A DNA stretch of 64,000 nucleotides from positions 7,998,001 to 8,062,000 of the forward strand of contig JAKZAN010000007.1 of NCBI GenBank assembly GCA_023053545.1, given 5' to 3'. Shown piece after piece: positions 12,201 to 25,858 of this stretch. This stretch comes from Lepidurus packardi (lineage: Eukaryota > Arthropoda > Branchiopoda > Notostraca > Triopsidae). Position numbers and translations under genes: made by a program. Under the pieces are notes generated by a model. That model did not search any database, was not told the DNA's origin, and was given only the letters and a program-made list of their open reading frames with translations. The stretch's first letter is position 1; each line of letters starts with the position of its first letter.

Positions 12201-15200
12201 AGGTTTAGTATAACTTCAGAAGTAATAGATACATTTAATGAACGGATTTAAAAGTTAAAATAAACATATTAAGTCACTTATTTTAAATATAGCGCCATTG
12301 AAGGAATAAGAGAGAGTGTTAATTAAGTCTGCAATTCAAATGGTATGGTTGAAAGGAAGCTTTTCTTGCGCCTCCTGTTCTGGACTACAAGCTGAGACAC
12401 ATTGAAAAGTGATATGCAAAGCAAGGCAGGGGTCGTTCTTGCGTTTTCAAAATTTTTTCAAATATTTTTGTAGGCATGAATCGGTTAGTAATGCAGGAGG
12501 AGGTGGGGAACAGTCGCAGAGTCACGTTCTTCCATTAGCAGCGAATGCGGCAGCTTCGGCTTCTCAGATAAGCTTTAGTAGCCTTTCTGTGATTAATCCT
12601 TAAAAGTTCCAGTTTCTCTTGTCATCGTCGCCACACGGAATGACGACTAGATTTCGCTCCCGAGTTACCTGTTGCGTCTTTCTTGTCGTTTTCTCTTCTC
12701 ATCAAATTGAACAGTGGCCTAAAGTACCTTAAAGTCCGGCCCATGTCTATAAAAAGAAAACTGCCTTTCACGCTGCTCTGTAATTCTCTTTTACGTAAGC
12801 AGTTCTTTACTCTCTCTGTTTTTTTACTTTCTGTTTCTTTACACCTGACAGTTACAAGTAGTAAAAGTAAATGTAGCGTAAGCCTGTTTAATAACATGTG
12901 GCGCTGTAGCTACAACTGCGTAGGAACTTAATTTTGTATTATAAAACCCGATATCTTTTTTATAGTTTCCTAATAAGTAGACCTCACTTTCAGCTTACCA
13001 ATTAAGTCAATTATAGTAGGCTGCATAGCTAACGTTGCCTTTGTCTATCGGGAGGCAAACAATGGGTAAATTTTTGAATATGAAATGTCTTTATTATCTC
13101 GCAACTATAGTTAGCAGCGTAACGTCAGATTAGCAGAAAAAAATGAACAGGTAGCGGTGAAACAGGTTCAAAATGAACAAGCTACATCCGTAGAGGAACG
13201 TTCCGCTTTTAATGGCTTAACTGAAGATGCAATCCTAGAGGCACAGCAGGCAAATTAGGCTGTATAATGCTGTAAAAGTACGCAACTAATCGTGAAGACT
13301 AATGACAGGTCTAGTGGAGAGGTTCCCTGTAACACCAAAGTAATGCAAGAAACAAAAAACTTTAGGATCAAAATAGACTAGAGGAAGCGTAGGATCGTTT
13401 AGAGTGTTCTCAAGTTTATTTTTTTTAAATATCAAGTACATTAAGTGGGCGTAAGCAAGAGGTGGTTATCACACCCATTTTTTTCGAGTGCTCTTAATAT
13501 GCAAATTACAGGGGTCACGTGCAAAGTCTATCCAAGCTAAGAACAAAATGCATAAAGTAGTCGACCTTGCCCCATGCGGGGATTTTTCCCCATTTTTTTT
13601 TAGTCTTTCTCCTTTTTACTCAAGTAGCAGGTGTGTTAATGGTAATTGTACGAGGTTCTCATCTGTCGACTTCATAGCGTGCCAGTAAAGGTATGCACGA
13701 AGGCTCGGATTTCAGGCGTCATCTGCGCTGACGCTTTCCCAAAGTGCCAAGGACGTCAGAAGGACAGCACTTTAAAAGGTTAAATGACCCAAGCCTTAAC
13801 AAGTTTGCGATTCAACAACGCATTTTTGCTCATACTTGAAAAGAGTTAGGCACCCTCATGGCGGACGAACAGAAACATCTTTTATAAAGGAAGGCGCAAG
13901 TATTCTACAAATTCAAAGCTTAATTGTTCATAATAGGCTTCATCTAGGAATAGCAGGATACAAAAATTCAGGAAGAAAATCACAGCGAGCATTTGTATGG
14001 GAAAAAATTGGATGTTTTTGGTAATTTCACATGTCATCATCACCAGCTAAGTCATCTTCTGGTACGAAAAAGCACACCTGCTGTATGTTCTGTAGGGACT
14101 ATGACAAAAGCTTTCGGGTTTGGTCATGGTGTTTGTTCTGTCCAGTTAATAAACCACACGTCGCTATAGGAAACCCCATTAACACTAGCCACAGCCCAGG
14201 GTTACTCGGTTATTCTGACGCGCTTGAGAGCCAACTGAAGGGTTTGAGTTGATAAAAAACAAACTGGAATGAAGTTATTGTCATTTCCATTTTTACTTTA
14301 ATTTTCTTTCTGTTTTTTAATTGTACTTCATTCTACGACTTTGACTGGTCGCTTTAATGGTCTGTAATATGTTTGGTCGATGGCTAGCTAGCATAACTAA
14401 TTGAAAAAATGCTACAGCTTTAAGTAGTGCATGACCTTGCTATTGATCAGCCTTAAGAAAAGACAACAAAAAACGAGCACCTTGGTTTTTGTGGGTTGAC
14501 AGGCATTTGCCATTAGAAGCAAAAACCTTCGACTGTGGGTTTTAGTTGTACTTCACAATTTACCGGCCCCCCCCAAATTGGACGTTTGAGCTCATTTGGA
14601 GTTGTTTGGTGTTTGAAGGACTCGAATGCTTGGAGCACCACCATTTTCCTTTTCTTGTACTGACTTTGCAAGAAAATGGTGCATCATGAATGTGAAGGCC
14701 GTGATGCATGAGAGATTTCGAGCACGCATAGGTCGCTAACCTAACCTACTAGTACCTTACCAGTACCATCGTCTTCTAGAAGGTTTTCGTTTTGCGGGGT
14801 TTTTATTATTTATGTTTATTTTGGCCTCACGTGAATTTCCAAGATCTCCTTCTCTTTTACGTTCGTTTTGTTTTATTTCGTAAGCCAGTAAGAGTTAGGA
14901 TACACAGCATCTTCGCAGTCAGATGTTTGAGAAGCTTGCGACAGGTGGCTCACCACCTGCTGCCATTGCCTTAACTTTCATTGGCTTGGTTTAAAGCATT
15001 AGCGTAAGAGCGCTATGTTATGCCAAAGCTGATACGCCTGCTGCCATGACATTGTTGGTCATCCTTCCTCCGAAAAGGTTTTGCAAAGGGGCATTTTTAT
15101 GCAAGTTTTGACATTGTGCTAGTTGCCACGCGAACTTTCTGTACTGCACTTCGGGAAGTACTGGCTTTTAGCCCCCAGAGCTACGCCAGCATCAAAGGAT

Positions 15201-18200
15201 TGGAGCGCCTTCGTTTATTATGCTTGGGTTGATTTCCACTTTCAGTTTTGTTTATTTTACTTTTATTTTCAATCTAAGTTTCCCTTTTTTTTCGCTTTCA
15301 AACGTCCACTCACGCCCACAAGTGCAGTGAGCACGCGGATCTCTTGGCAAGCCCTTTTTTCCCTTTTTCTGTGAATATGAAAGCCACTTTTCCCCGTGAC
15401 TAGCTATCGGAATCCATCACGTATTCCCACAGACCAAGGTCTCGGTGTGCGGCAGATTTTTCTAGTGATATAACATGCAATCCTGTTCTCGCTCGTGCTT
15501 GAGGGCTTAAGAATAATTTCCTCATTTTTTTCTGTGGGCAACTTAATCTTGAGGATGAGGGAAGCTTAATTCAGAACTTTGAAAATAGCTCCAAGAACGC
15601 GAAACTATTTAGGAAGAAAAAAAAGGAAAATAATGGGAACGTTGATTTCGTGGCCGTAAGCTCGGCTAGTACCCGCCATGCGTCGTATCGTCAAGGGTTT
15701 CGTAAGATGGCTGAAGATGGTTTGTCGACAGGGTCGGTTATGACGGATGGGATGGGCGAGGATGCCAATCTGCGTGTGGAGATGAGAAGGGAAACCCGCA
15801 ATCTAGTTCCCTAGGCCTTTGGACCTTGTTTTTACTAATGCAGCCTCCCCCTTGAGTTGCGTCCGCCTACAAAAGTACCTCCTGAGGCGATCGGGATTCT
15901 GATGTCGACGGGAGGATATCATAAAACTGAAACTGGTCTCCAGTAAGCGCTTTTTTTACAAGGACTGCGAACAGGGGGATGCAATAAGATGGTTCTTTGG
16001 AACGGCTTTGATTTGTTTACAGGTGCGAGGACTATCGCAGAGCCATAAAATGGATGTCGGGGTTCTACCCCACATTATACCTTTTAGATAAAATGTCTAG
16101 CATAGTATTATTAATGCGAATGTTGCTATGGCGTGTTAAAAGCAAAAGGAAGAAGAAGAACAGCAGAAGAGGACGAAATTTTAATAACTGGGACATTCTT
16201 AAGGCCGTAAGGATGGAAAGGTGGACAGATTACAGGTGATGGGAGCTGAATATCGAACGAAAGTCCCATATTGGGAAGGTTTCCTACGTTTTCGTTGAAA
16301 GGGAAATCGTAACCTGCTGGGAAACCGACTTGAGTAGTCCCTTGTTCTTTGCATTTTTGCGTCCTTCTAGGGAAGTGGGGGAAAATGGGAAAATTTGATT
16401 AAGTTTTTCCTTCAAATGTGGATCGGATTCGGTACTGCACATTTGATTGTTGTGGAATGAGTCGGAGTCGAACCCTTTCCGGTTTGGTATACTACAGAAG
16501 ACCATATAGGACTTGGTTGGGTGGGGCTCAGTGCCCAAGTTTTTCCATTTGATTTTTTTTCTTATTCCTGAATGGCAACTCACCCCGCCCTTTTCCGGGA
16601 GGACAGAATCTTCTAGATTTTCTCCATTGTACAGACATTTTTGCCAGTTTCGAGGATTTCCTCCTCAGCAAAAGGGAACAACTACTTGTAGATTGGTACA
16701 AGATGATTTGAGATTTGAGTCGTATACATGCAATGTAATGCAGTGAATCGAGTTCTTATCCGGTTCGCTTTACTTTTATTTGCTTGTACTGCAGTACTGT
16801 GCTACCCACTATTATACAGGCTTCGTTTTGAAAGAAACTTCTGGATGGTTAAGAAAAGGAATTCTTGAAAAACTGTTCACCTTGTCTTGTGTGACTTGAA
16901 CGCAGCAAGGTGGACCCTATTTCCTGTTAAGACTTTCGTATGGGAATGCAAATTTTAGTTCATTCAGAGGGGGTAATTAGGTTTATAGTACTGTAGTGTG
17001 GAGGGTTTTGCGGGAAGTACGGGGTGGGAATAAAATAGAGACGGAAAATGTGGCAGATCTGATGAATGACGTTCACGGCTTCGTGCACTTGTTGCATGCA
17101 AGCCTAACCCCAAATGGCGAAGCAGCTCAAGGAGGAATCTTATGATAGTTACACGGTATATACACATAAGGTATAAGGGTGGAGTCGGTTTGGCGGCACA
17201 GGGTGGGAGGAATAGAAGCTGGCTGATGAAGAAGTTGTTGGTTCACTGATCAAGAGGAACCAAGTGGAAGGTACAAGCCAGTCAGGTGGCTTCTGATTCT
17301 TTTGGCTATGGTCTTATTCCCCATAATAGTTGGCATTGGCCATGAATTTCACTTGAGAAATTTTTATACCCGTCCAGCGTTTTGTTAACGAAGGCAATGG
17401 CGGTGGCCAGAAACAAGTTCTCCGTTTCGAAAAAGCCCCAAGAGCTGTTTTCGTGTCAAAAGGAAGTGAGCGGAACTTTTCTTGTGTTTATTTTTGTTTA
17501 TTCACCTCCTGCGCAACATTTCCCATCATCTTGATAAAAGTTTTATGAAAATAAACCAACAAAACAAGCTTCAATTGCGGATGGGTATGATGTGTTGCTA
17601 GTCGAAGGAGGCGTTTTCCAAAGATTAAAATAAAAACAAGTCTTTGCTAAAGTTTTCAAGGTCTTTTGCTATAGGTAAACTAGATTTGCGTCAAGAAATA
17701 CGAAGAAACGAAGGTAGCAAGGGTGACTGACCGCACATAAGGAAGACAGGTTACCGGTTGATTTGATACCTGCGTCGCAAGACGATGAGAGAGACGATGG
17801 TCCTAAAAGCACGAGGAATTGGGTAACTGGGTTGTAGGAAAGTTGACGAAAACTTACGTTAAGGAGTTTACACAACATATGTTATTATCATTCCAGCTCA
17901 TTAACCTTTCAAAAATCCTCTTAACTAATTCTTTACCCCCTTCTTTATTCCGAATTATCGAAGAAAAATCCGTTTTACCCAAATCTGCGAACAAAAACCT
18001 GCTGTATACATTTAAAGTCAAAATTTTGTAATAATAAAGCGTAGATTAAGGTTACGTTTACACGGTATGTTGGGTCAGTTAACCCGATTCTTTACCCCTA
18101 TCATGCCGTGGAAGTTTTCATTATAAAGCGAGGGAAAGTCTTCTTGAAAAATAAAGTGGCTGTATTGAAAGGTCGTCGACATGGCTGTTAAGGAGTTGGC

Positions 18201-21200
18201 TGACTGGCTCGGTTGCTGCTTTTTTGTTACCTGGTCTTGGAAATAAGCTGAGCCAAGGCAAGAAATTGAGTTCGACTTGGGTTGGAAGTTGTAGGTCTGG
18301 TATAGGTAGGCCATTAGGACTGTTGGGTACCGTGCTAGCGTAAGAAAGAAAAGCGAATGGGGGGGAAAGGAGGCGGGGTGTTGGGTAGAGCAAAGGGGGT
18401 AGAAAGGGGAAGTCCAGCCCCTTTTTCGGTTGGGTTGTAGGCGAGGCCAAGGGCCTAGCGTTATGGCTTTTCATCCAGGTAAAATCTCTTTCCCAAAGTC
18501 CCCACAACCCAACCAAACCCACCTAAAAACTTGGCAGCCATCATGGTGTGGTGTCGGGGAGCCCGTGAAGCCGAAGCTAGCGAGGTTTGACGGCCAAAGG
18601 CGATGGTCACAAACAACTGACTTTGGCCTTCCCCTCTTCCGCTAGCTTCTTCAGGCTTTGGGATTTCAAGTTCTCCCTTTTACTTTCAGTTGTCTTCCAT
18701 CCAACAACCGTGCCCGTGATCCTGGCGACGAAGCTGCGTCGTCTGTTTTGTTTTTAAAGTTGTTGGATTACAAATACTGTTGATGTCCATGTTTGGTTAG
18801 GCTGAGTGAAAGTTTTTGGTGCATGTCCAGAGACTCTTATCATAGAAGTGCACTTGGGAATTTGGGTTTTGGTTTTTACTAAGAGGCACGGCAAGTGTGA
18901 CGGGAAAGAAAGGGTCAACGCAGGATTCAAGTTTGAATGATTCAAGTTGCGAGGATGACCATGGATGATGAGAGTTCTGCTGAAGTGAGCTCATCGTCCA
19001 ATTTTTTGCATCAGAAAATGCTGTTCCAACAACGTGGACAAATGGGGGTGGCTCCGCACCCCAGTTCATTAACAACGCCGCAGTTCAGTGTTAATGTAGG
19101 CCCATCCTCGGTTATGTCCAATATCACGGGGAGTCCCGGGCATGGGTTAGCGACCAGTGACTTGGATTTAGAGTTTTGGGATTTGGATATCAATGCACCC
19201 TCGGCGAGTCCATCCTCGACCAGCCACAGTCCACTGGGAATTACCAGCTTGGGGATGTTACGGAGATCTTCTGATACCTCTTCCAGTTCAGGTACTTGCT
19301 TATGAGAGATAACAAGACGCACTTGTGACCATACCTAGCGAGCCAAAGAAAAACCACGGAGATAAATCTTGGGACTTTTTGTTATCACCAAAGTACTAGT
19401 CGACCTTCGTAGATGAGCTGAGAGGTTGCTATAAATACATTTCACTTCACAAACCAGTCCTCAGTCATGATTGGAAGAGCCCTACAGAGTCTTCCTGGCT
19501 GAGCGTCTTCCATTCGCTAACAGTTCGCTTCCTGTTCCGTCATTCGTCAGCCATAACCCTAAGCGACGCACTGCGACCAAGCTAGGAAGTGTCAAGGGCG
19601 AAATGCCGGGCATGCAAACTTTTCATTCTTGACGCGAGGAACTTTCGCTGCTGGGCGTTTCACTGCATCTGCGAAAACAATCCAGCGTATTGTTGGGAAC
19701 GAATAACTCTTTTTGTTTCACGCGCTTTGGACATGATTACAGTCGCAACGCACAGTTGCAGTGCAAATTTTAAACCGGTAACCTTGAGAAAAGGGAAAAC
19801 CCGAGGCAGTGTGGAGGTGCTGTTCTGTTTGGTATGCCAAACAGAAAACTTCCTCAGGTATACCACAAGTACAGCCCTAGCTCGAAAAACCTTTATGTTC
19901 AGACTTTTGGCTTAGGTCACCATACTGTGTACTCCCACGATTTCATACTTTTTTGTAAGAATTATTGCCATTGTGGCATTGTAAGTCTTTCTTCGTCTTC
20001 CAGAAACTTCGTTGATCCCCTTTGGGTACCAAATTTTATACCAATTTCTTTCTAAATTAGGGTGGCTTTACATTAGGGTGGAGTTTACATCAAGGATCAT
20101 TTAGTTGGGAAAGATCTTGAAATTTGTAAATAGTTTCGCTTGGTCCTCGTTCAAGAGCCGTGTCTTTACATGTCGCAAAGAGTGATGAAATCCGCCTTTT
20201 GGCGCCGCTCCCACCAAGCTTTACGTTCGCTAAATACCCGCCAAACTGTTCAGCAGCGGTAAAAGACCGAACAGGGGTTGAGCGGGGGTCTAGCTTTTCG
20301 AACGTTTTCGAGGGGTCAAACTTGCACATACCTGACCATGCAACGGTCGAGTACTGTGCCGTACTTGCAACCTCTCTTTTAGCGCTATCGTCCTACTTTC
20401 TCGAGCTGGCATTCCTCTAGACAAAATACCAAATTCAAGGTTAAGGACTTTTCACCCAAACAAACAAGCCCAGTGAGGGGAAAGGACTCGGGAGAACGAA
20501 AGCAAAAGCTGAAGGGGGAAACGATATGCAAGAGCGGAGCATTGTCTTGCCAGTAGGTGGTTAACTTAAGCGGTAAAAGAGTGGGGTGAGTTGTTAGTTG
20601 GGTTGGCTGGGGGAAGTTTTGAGGCACAGTGTCACGACAGAATAGGTTCTTTCGCTCGTTTTCAGTTCCTTCCTGTACTGTGGCTCATTTCCCATTTTTC
20701 ATCCTGCTTAAAGTCCCTTGCCTTACGTTTTCTTCCAAGCTTCCTTTGACTGTTTCTCATTTCTCTTGCTGGTCTTTCTCGTTCTCACCCAAAGCCAGTT
20801 AAAACTCACAAGACAAAAACTGCCAGGTATATAACGAAAGCATAAGGCCATGAAGGTCGAACCGTCCTTGGACGCCATCGGCGCCCAACAACTCGAGGCG
20901 TCGCTGCCAGTACACCATCCGAAAGAAGCATGCGAAATGGCACACAAACGACACTACTTTTGAGGCTTTCGTAACACTAGATCGTGCGTTCTGGTCGTAA
21001 GAGCGTTTACTTCTCAAGCATTTCCTAATGATAGACTCAATGCATAGAGTAAAGCTCGGTAGCAGAATAAAAAAGTGGTTTTGAACCATGCTTTTGGTTG
21101 AAAGAGCCGCAAAAGTCCGCGTTAGCAACCCAAAACATGGTGGACGAAAGCAATACGAAGCGTTGAGGAAGTAATTATTTTCTTGGAATGGACCAGTTTG

Positions 21201-24200
21201 GGTGCAAAGAAACTTCTGCTGAATATTAGCAAGCCCGCCAAAAGTTTTAGGGCTAGGCATAAAAGGGGACAATACGATTTCGAGGGAAGGGTTAAAGAAA
21301 GTGGAGAGACGGATGGTGGTAAGGGGGAGAAGAAAAGCGAAAAGAGCATTAAAAGCGATCAATTTTAGGTTGCAAGTCGCTTTAAAAGGGGGTTTTCAGT
21401 ACACTTCATACGCAGATGCGCAGATCTAGCAATTTTCCAAACGTTGTCAAAAAAAGACCCGGAAATGTAGGTACAGCCCGTAGGCACCTCGATAGAGAGC
21501 CCTGGAGCCAAGTGTGAAATTTTGGTAAACATATGCTAATGAGCAAGATTACTACGATATTGGTTTGGCACTTGCTCCGAAAGTTTTTGTAAACGTGCAC
21601 AAGCTCTACTTAATTATGGAGAATGTATATAATATCTTCTGCAAAACCTGTTTGCAAACTTGGACTCACTTGAACACGAGCTCGTGCCCGTTTTAAGGAA
21701 AAATTAATTGCTTGAATAAAGAAAAATTAATTAATTAAGAGAAATGGGTATTAGTCATGTTCATGGCGTTAGTAAAGGAAGCGATTTATATAAGAGGAAA
21801 CTGACAACTGTTTAATAGATAAACATGTCTCGTACAAATATGTATTGTTTTTGTAGAACATAACGAGTGGAGTAACATAGTTGGGACTTTTGTGGTTGCG
21901 AATTTTACACCCATCCTGTTGTTCATTTATACGAGGACAAAAACATTGCATTCCGAACGAGCTGACTGGAAGACCTTGATCTCAAAGGGGGGGACGGGGG
22001 ACTCTTTAGCAAGGTTAATTGCGTGCATCATTTTTGTTCGAAAGGAAAAGGAAACTTCAAACAAAAATGAAAGCTTTTCTGGTGTTGTCTTGATAGGGAA
22101 CATTTTTTTATAATTGTGCTGCATCAGCTTTCGACAAAACTCGCGATCGGTGAAGCGCTGAACCGAACTTGTGCGACATAAAAGGAACTAATAAACGTTG
22201 CAAATGTAACAAAGGAAAACGAGATCGTAAAAGAGTTGGATGTTTTATGACGCTTTCAAATGGGGATAACATGAAAGGGAACTCTTGGCAAAATTTAACA
22301 CACATTATAAGCATTACAGGCGAAAATGTACCTTGAAAATTTCTTGCGAAGGTGACTAAGCTAATAATTCTTTATCTTTTTGCCTTTTTTCTGTCATTTT
22401 GAAGGTCGCGATGATTTGTCACCCCCTGGAAGTGTCAATGGTTATGGAAGTGGTGGGGACAGTATGGGCGCCGACTTGAAGAAGAAGAAAGGACCTGTAC
22501 CACGACAAGCGGAGGAGTTGTGTTTGGTTTGTGGAGATCGAGCGTCAGGTTACCATTACAATGCTCTCACTTGCGAAGGCTGCAAAGGTAAGATTTTCAT
22601 GTCTTCAACTCATTTTTTCAGTATTTCTCAAGAAAAGTCTTGATATGTTTTAACATTATTGAAAAGCTTACGTCCGAAGTAACATTTTTGGCAATAATTA
22701 GGTTTCTTCCGGCGGTCGGTGACGAAGAATGCTATTTACCATTGCAAGTATGGGGATTCGTGCGAAATCGACATGTATATGCGGCGGAAATGCCAAGAGT
22801 GCCGCTTTAAAAAGTGCCTTGCAGTTGGCATGCGGTCAGAATGTAAGTTTTTCGGCTGCAAAGTATAGAAAAACAGGTCTAACGTCTTTTTTGTGCACAC
22901 TTTCATGGGGGATTTGGCTTGTGATTAGGCGTAGTGCCTGAACAACAATGTGCAGTTAAAAGGGAAGCTAAAAAGGCACAGAAGGAGAAGGAGAAGCCCG
23001 TTCCTACTCCTGTCAGTTCGGTGAATTCTCCCGAAAGCAAAGATCTCGACCAACATAGGGTACACAATAAAGAACATGATTAAAATCGCATTTGTGCATA
23101 TTTTTTATCTTAATTTTTCTCCTTTTCTTGCTCTTGTTGCGTTTTAGCCGATGAAGGGGAGCCGATCCTGTGACTCGCAGATATGGGGTCGTTTACAGGA
23201 AGATAAAGCAGGGCGACTTGCTTCGCCCATAACCAACAATGCCAACAGCAATGGCGTCAAACCCTTATCACCAGAGCAAGAAGAACTTATTAACCGTTTA
23301 GTATACTTCCAAGAAGAATTCGACCAACCTACTGAAGAGGATCTCAAAAAAGTCACGGTACTGCTGCTTTTATAATTTCTGTAAACAAAAGTACGACTTT
23401 TTACTAACTCTTTATTGTCCATGAGTAGCAAATTTCGCTGGACGGGGACGATAGCAGCGATAGAAGGTTTAAGTACATCACAGAAATGACCATCCTTACG
23501 GTGCAATTAACAGTGGAATTTTCAAAGCGATTACCTGGGTTTGATACATTACATCGAGAAGACCAAATTACGCTCCTGAAGGTATGAAAATAAATCATAA
23601 AAGCAGAGTCATAATCATGTCTTGGGGGCGCAGAATCATGCTTAACTTTTTACGAACTTTTTTTTTCTCAGGCTTGCTCAAGTGAAGTCATGATGTTACG
23701 GTGCGCAAGACGTTACGATGCCAGTTCGGATTCAATCGTGTTCGCTAACAACTACCCTTACACGAAAGAAAGCTATAAGCTAGCCGGCGTGGGAGACTCA
23801 GCGGATGCCATTTTCCATTTCGGTCGCCAAATGGCCAACATGAAGGTGGATAATGCAGAGTACGCCCTTCTCACAGCTGTCGTCATCTTTTCAGGTAAGT
23901 TGTTTTTGTGTCAAGTTGAGCGTGCAAATAAGTAAAACAGCAGTGATGAGAAGTAATAACTAATAATAGACTGTAATAGACTAAAGCATGGCTTTTTGTG
24001 TTGATTAGAGCGGCCGAATTTGTTGGAAGCGCGAAAAGTGGAGAAAATCCAAGAAATTTACTTGGAAGCCTTGCAGGCGTATGTGTTGAACCATCGCCCT
24101 AAACCTGTGACGGAATTTGCGAAGTTGCTGTCAGTGCTAACGGAACTCCGCACATTAGGCAATCTCAACTCGGAAATGTGCTTCTCTCTCAAGCTGAAAA

Positions 24201-24250
24201 ATAAGATGCTGCCTCCTTTCTTGGCCGAATTGTGGGACGTACATGGCTGA
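9233..24250 (+). CDS. EcR: Ecdysone receptor, isoform A (nuclear receptor NR1H1)
   Basis: Ligand-activated nuclear receptor for 20-hydroxyecdysone that acts with USP/RXR to control moulting and metamorphic genes. Coding exons: 9233-9371, 9539-9665, 9774-10069, 22405-22587, 22702-22842, 22929-23059, 23148-23357, 23429-23581, 23672-23894, 24009-24250. All junctions keep frame and give 614 residues. The start is MEVKQHSP at 9233; an in-frame stop lies just upstream at 9200-9202. The A-specific region carries a VIKTEP motif (possible sumoylation-type site) and a [13 protein letters not shown] block. The DNA-binding domain spans about residues 227-292: CLVCGD, P-box CEGCKGFFRR, then the second zinc finger. 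The common CKG|FF splice lies between the fingers. The ligand-binding domain fills about residues 375-610, with [18 protein letters not shown] and the C-terminal helix region [12 protein letters not shown]. Identity is certain from the DBD and LBD; the A assignment comes from the isoform-specific N-terminus. Confidence 0.95.
12071..12087 (-). promoter_or_regulatory. CTCF-like motif in EcR intron
   Basis: The minus strand reads ccgctaggtggcagcac. This fits the bilaterian CTCF core CCnSYAGRKGGCRSY with one tolerated position. A single motif match is weak evidence; the nearby ggtggcgcc at 12138 does not fit the core. Confidence 0.3.
16454..16511 (-). pseudogene. tRNA-like fragment (tRNA-Glu-like or SINE head)
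   Basis: On the minus strand a start resembling tRNA-Glu (tcctatatggtct) is followed by a D-loop-like part. After a gap where the anticodon arm should be, there is a perfect B-box, ggttcgactcc, at 16464-16474. At 58 nt it cannot fold as a full tRNA. It is either a deleted tRNA pseudogene, a tRNA-derived SINE remnant, or coincidence. Confidence 0.25.
18937..24250 (+). CDS. EcR: Ecdysone receptor, isoform B (alternative first exon)
   Basis: An alternative first coding exon, 18937-19291, lies inside the 12.3-kb intron of the A form and joins in the same phase (phase 1) to the shared exons from 22405 onward, giving 545 residues. TGA sits immediately upstream at 18934, so translation starts at 18937 (MIQVARM) or 18955. 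Its start, [16 protein letters not shown], resembles the conserved start of insect EcR-B1 (an R-M-x-E-E-S-S-S-E-V-T-S-S-S pattern), and a DLEFWDLD box follows. In insects the B1 N-terminus is a strong activation domain; the acidic and aromatic box fits that role. The sequence upstream of 18937 must contain a separate promoter, but I see no clear core element there. Confidence 0.9.
19292..22404. other. EcR intron between the B first exon and the DNA-binding exons
   Basis: No exon was recognised. The longest opening is a minus-strand frame of 187 codons (20799-21362) with no domain, signal or splice support. Confidence 0.5.
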
Positions 24251-25841
24251 TCAAAAGGAAAGAAGGGTCACATCACTAGTGGTGCATTGCATTTAAAACT
24301 CGCTAGTTGCGTCGATTCCTTTTTTATACCCCCCGTCGATGTCTTGCTGTTTATAGATATATATTTCGGGGGAAGTGTGGCGTCGTTTTTCTACTGCTAC
24401 TCTTACGAAGATAACGGGAAAGGGTGCTCTTTGGGGGTGGTTTTGCGTGGGGAGACAAGTTCCTGGGCTGGCGTACCTGAGGAAACGACAATACTTTTTA
24501 TTTTTGGAAGAATGGCTGGTTGTGAGATGCCGAGTTGTGAGCGTTTGAATACGTGATAATCAAGACTGCAAAAGCACATAGCTGTCTTTTTGAAAGGGGC
24601 TAAAGCATTGTTATCAATTCCGAAACGTACACTTCGGTATTTTGGGGAGACAAAGAGTTTCGGAAAGATTTTATTAGTGAAGACACGTTTTATAAATCCC
24701 CAGCTGGTGCTCTTTTTTTTGTTTTTTATTTTGATAGATAAGGATGAAGAAAAACAAAAAAGTGTGGAGAGCAAAAACAAAATTTAGCCCAAGGAACGAG
24801 TGTTATTGTTATTTCCTTTTATAAGAAAACATCCATATAAAATTATACAAAAAAGGTTTTATGTACATAATCCATCACCTTCACCATGTCTTTATATTCC
24901 CCCGGAAACCCTTTTTTAAGGAAAAAATCAGTTTTTTTGTGTGTACGTTCAGACCAGTATGTCCTAGGTGCACCCATCGACAAATTTATCCTTTTGTTTT
25001 TAGTTATTCAAAATGCCTTATTGCTGGAGACACATGTCATGCATTATTGTTGATCGTCCGTCCGAACCGTGGGTTCAGGGAATTTAAAGAAACGAATGTT
25101 CGTTTGTGGCTTCCTAACATTGTTTTGTAATTTGGGATGGTTGCATTATTTAAGGAAAAAAAATCAGACGATACATGCAAGGGAGAAAACGCGAGGTTGT
25201 ACATATTGTATGATGGCGTGTGGCTTGTTTCTCCCCTTAAAAAAAATTTGTTTTTTTTCGCAGACATTTACGGGAACAATGTACAGCCATGGACTTGTGT
25301 GCAATAAGATGTTTGAACCCCCCCTTCCCTTTTTGTAGCTAGATCATGTGTACAACTCCATAGCCACCTCACAGAATACAAGCGGTGGCGTTTTTGCAAC
25401 ATAATTGAGCTAATTTGAAGGTTTAGCGATCTGATTTTCTTTAGATAACATTGAAAATTTCCTGAATATGCCTTCCTGAGAAGCATATTGATTAGCAGCT
25501 AATAATTTCGTACTCTATTCAATATATTCTCATAATTTCCATACCCCTTTCATGAAAAATTAATGGAAATGGAAATTTTTTAAATTTCTGCGGTTATTCA
25601 GCTTGTAGTAGGAAGTTCTTCCACTAGGAAGCGCAGCTTTACATGTTGGTAACGTAAATGTTTATAAAGCAAACGTATATGTAAATGTATATAAAGCAAA
25701 CTTTCGAACAGCGCATTTCAGTTCATTATATTATTTGCTTTTAAATAAGAAATTGGAATATTATGTTAGATAGTTAATACAAAATGAAGAGGATAAGGAA
25801 AGAAATATTGGGGAAATATTAAACGATCCTCGAAAGAAACC

Positions 25842-25858
25842 TGACCTAACTTTGACCT
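25842..25858 (-). promoter_or_regulatory. DR5-type nuclear-receptor element
   Basis: Two perfect TGACCT hexamers (AGGTCA on the minus strand) at 25842-25847 and 25853-25858 are separated by 5 bp. A third, near-consensus TTACCT follows at 25859-25864, and a CRE-like TGACGTAA lies at 25881-25888. Nuclear receptor dimers bind such direct repeats, and EcR/USP can bind direct repeats as well as IR1. The site lies 1.6 kb downstream of EcR and 3.1 kb upstream of the ABCA gene. Confidence 0.45.

Larger units (their letters stand above)
10070..18936. other. EcR intron between A-specific exons and the B first exon
   Basis: No coding exon was recognised. It holds a CTCF-like site at 12071, a tRNA-like fragment at 16454, and short low-complexity runs (poly-C near 14567). 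A frame at 13150-13258 encodes an acidic stretch that ends at a stop and matches nothing I know. Confidence 0.5.

Noticed and set aside
15640..15812. Open plus-strand frame ([17 protein letters not shown]...) in the EcR intron
   Set aside because: No valid donor at its end and a stop at 15812; no similarity I recognise to receptor N-termini.
20799..21362. Minus-strand frame of 187 codons inside an EcR intron
   Set aside because: No domain, no signal, no splice context. Long for chance but unsupported; RNA-seq on the minus strand would decide.
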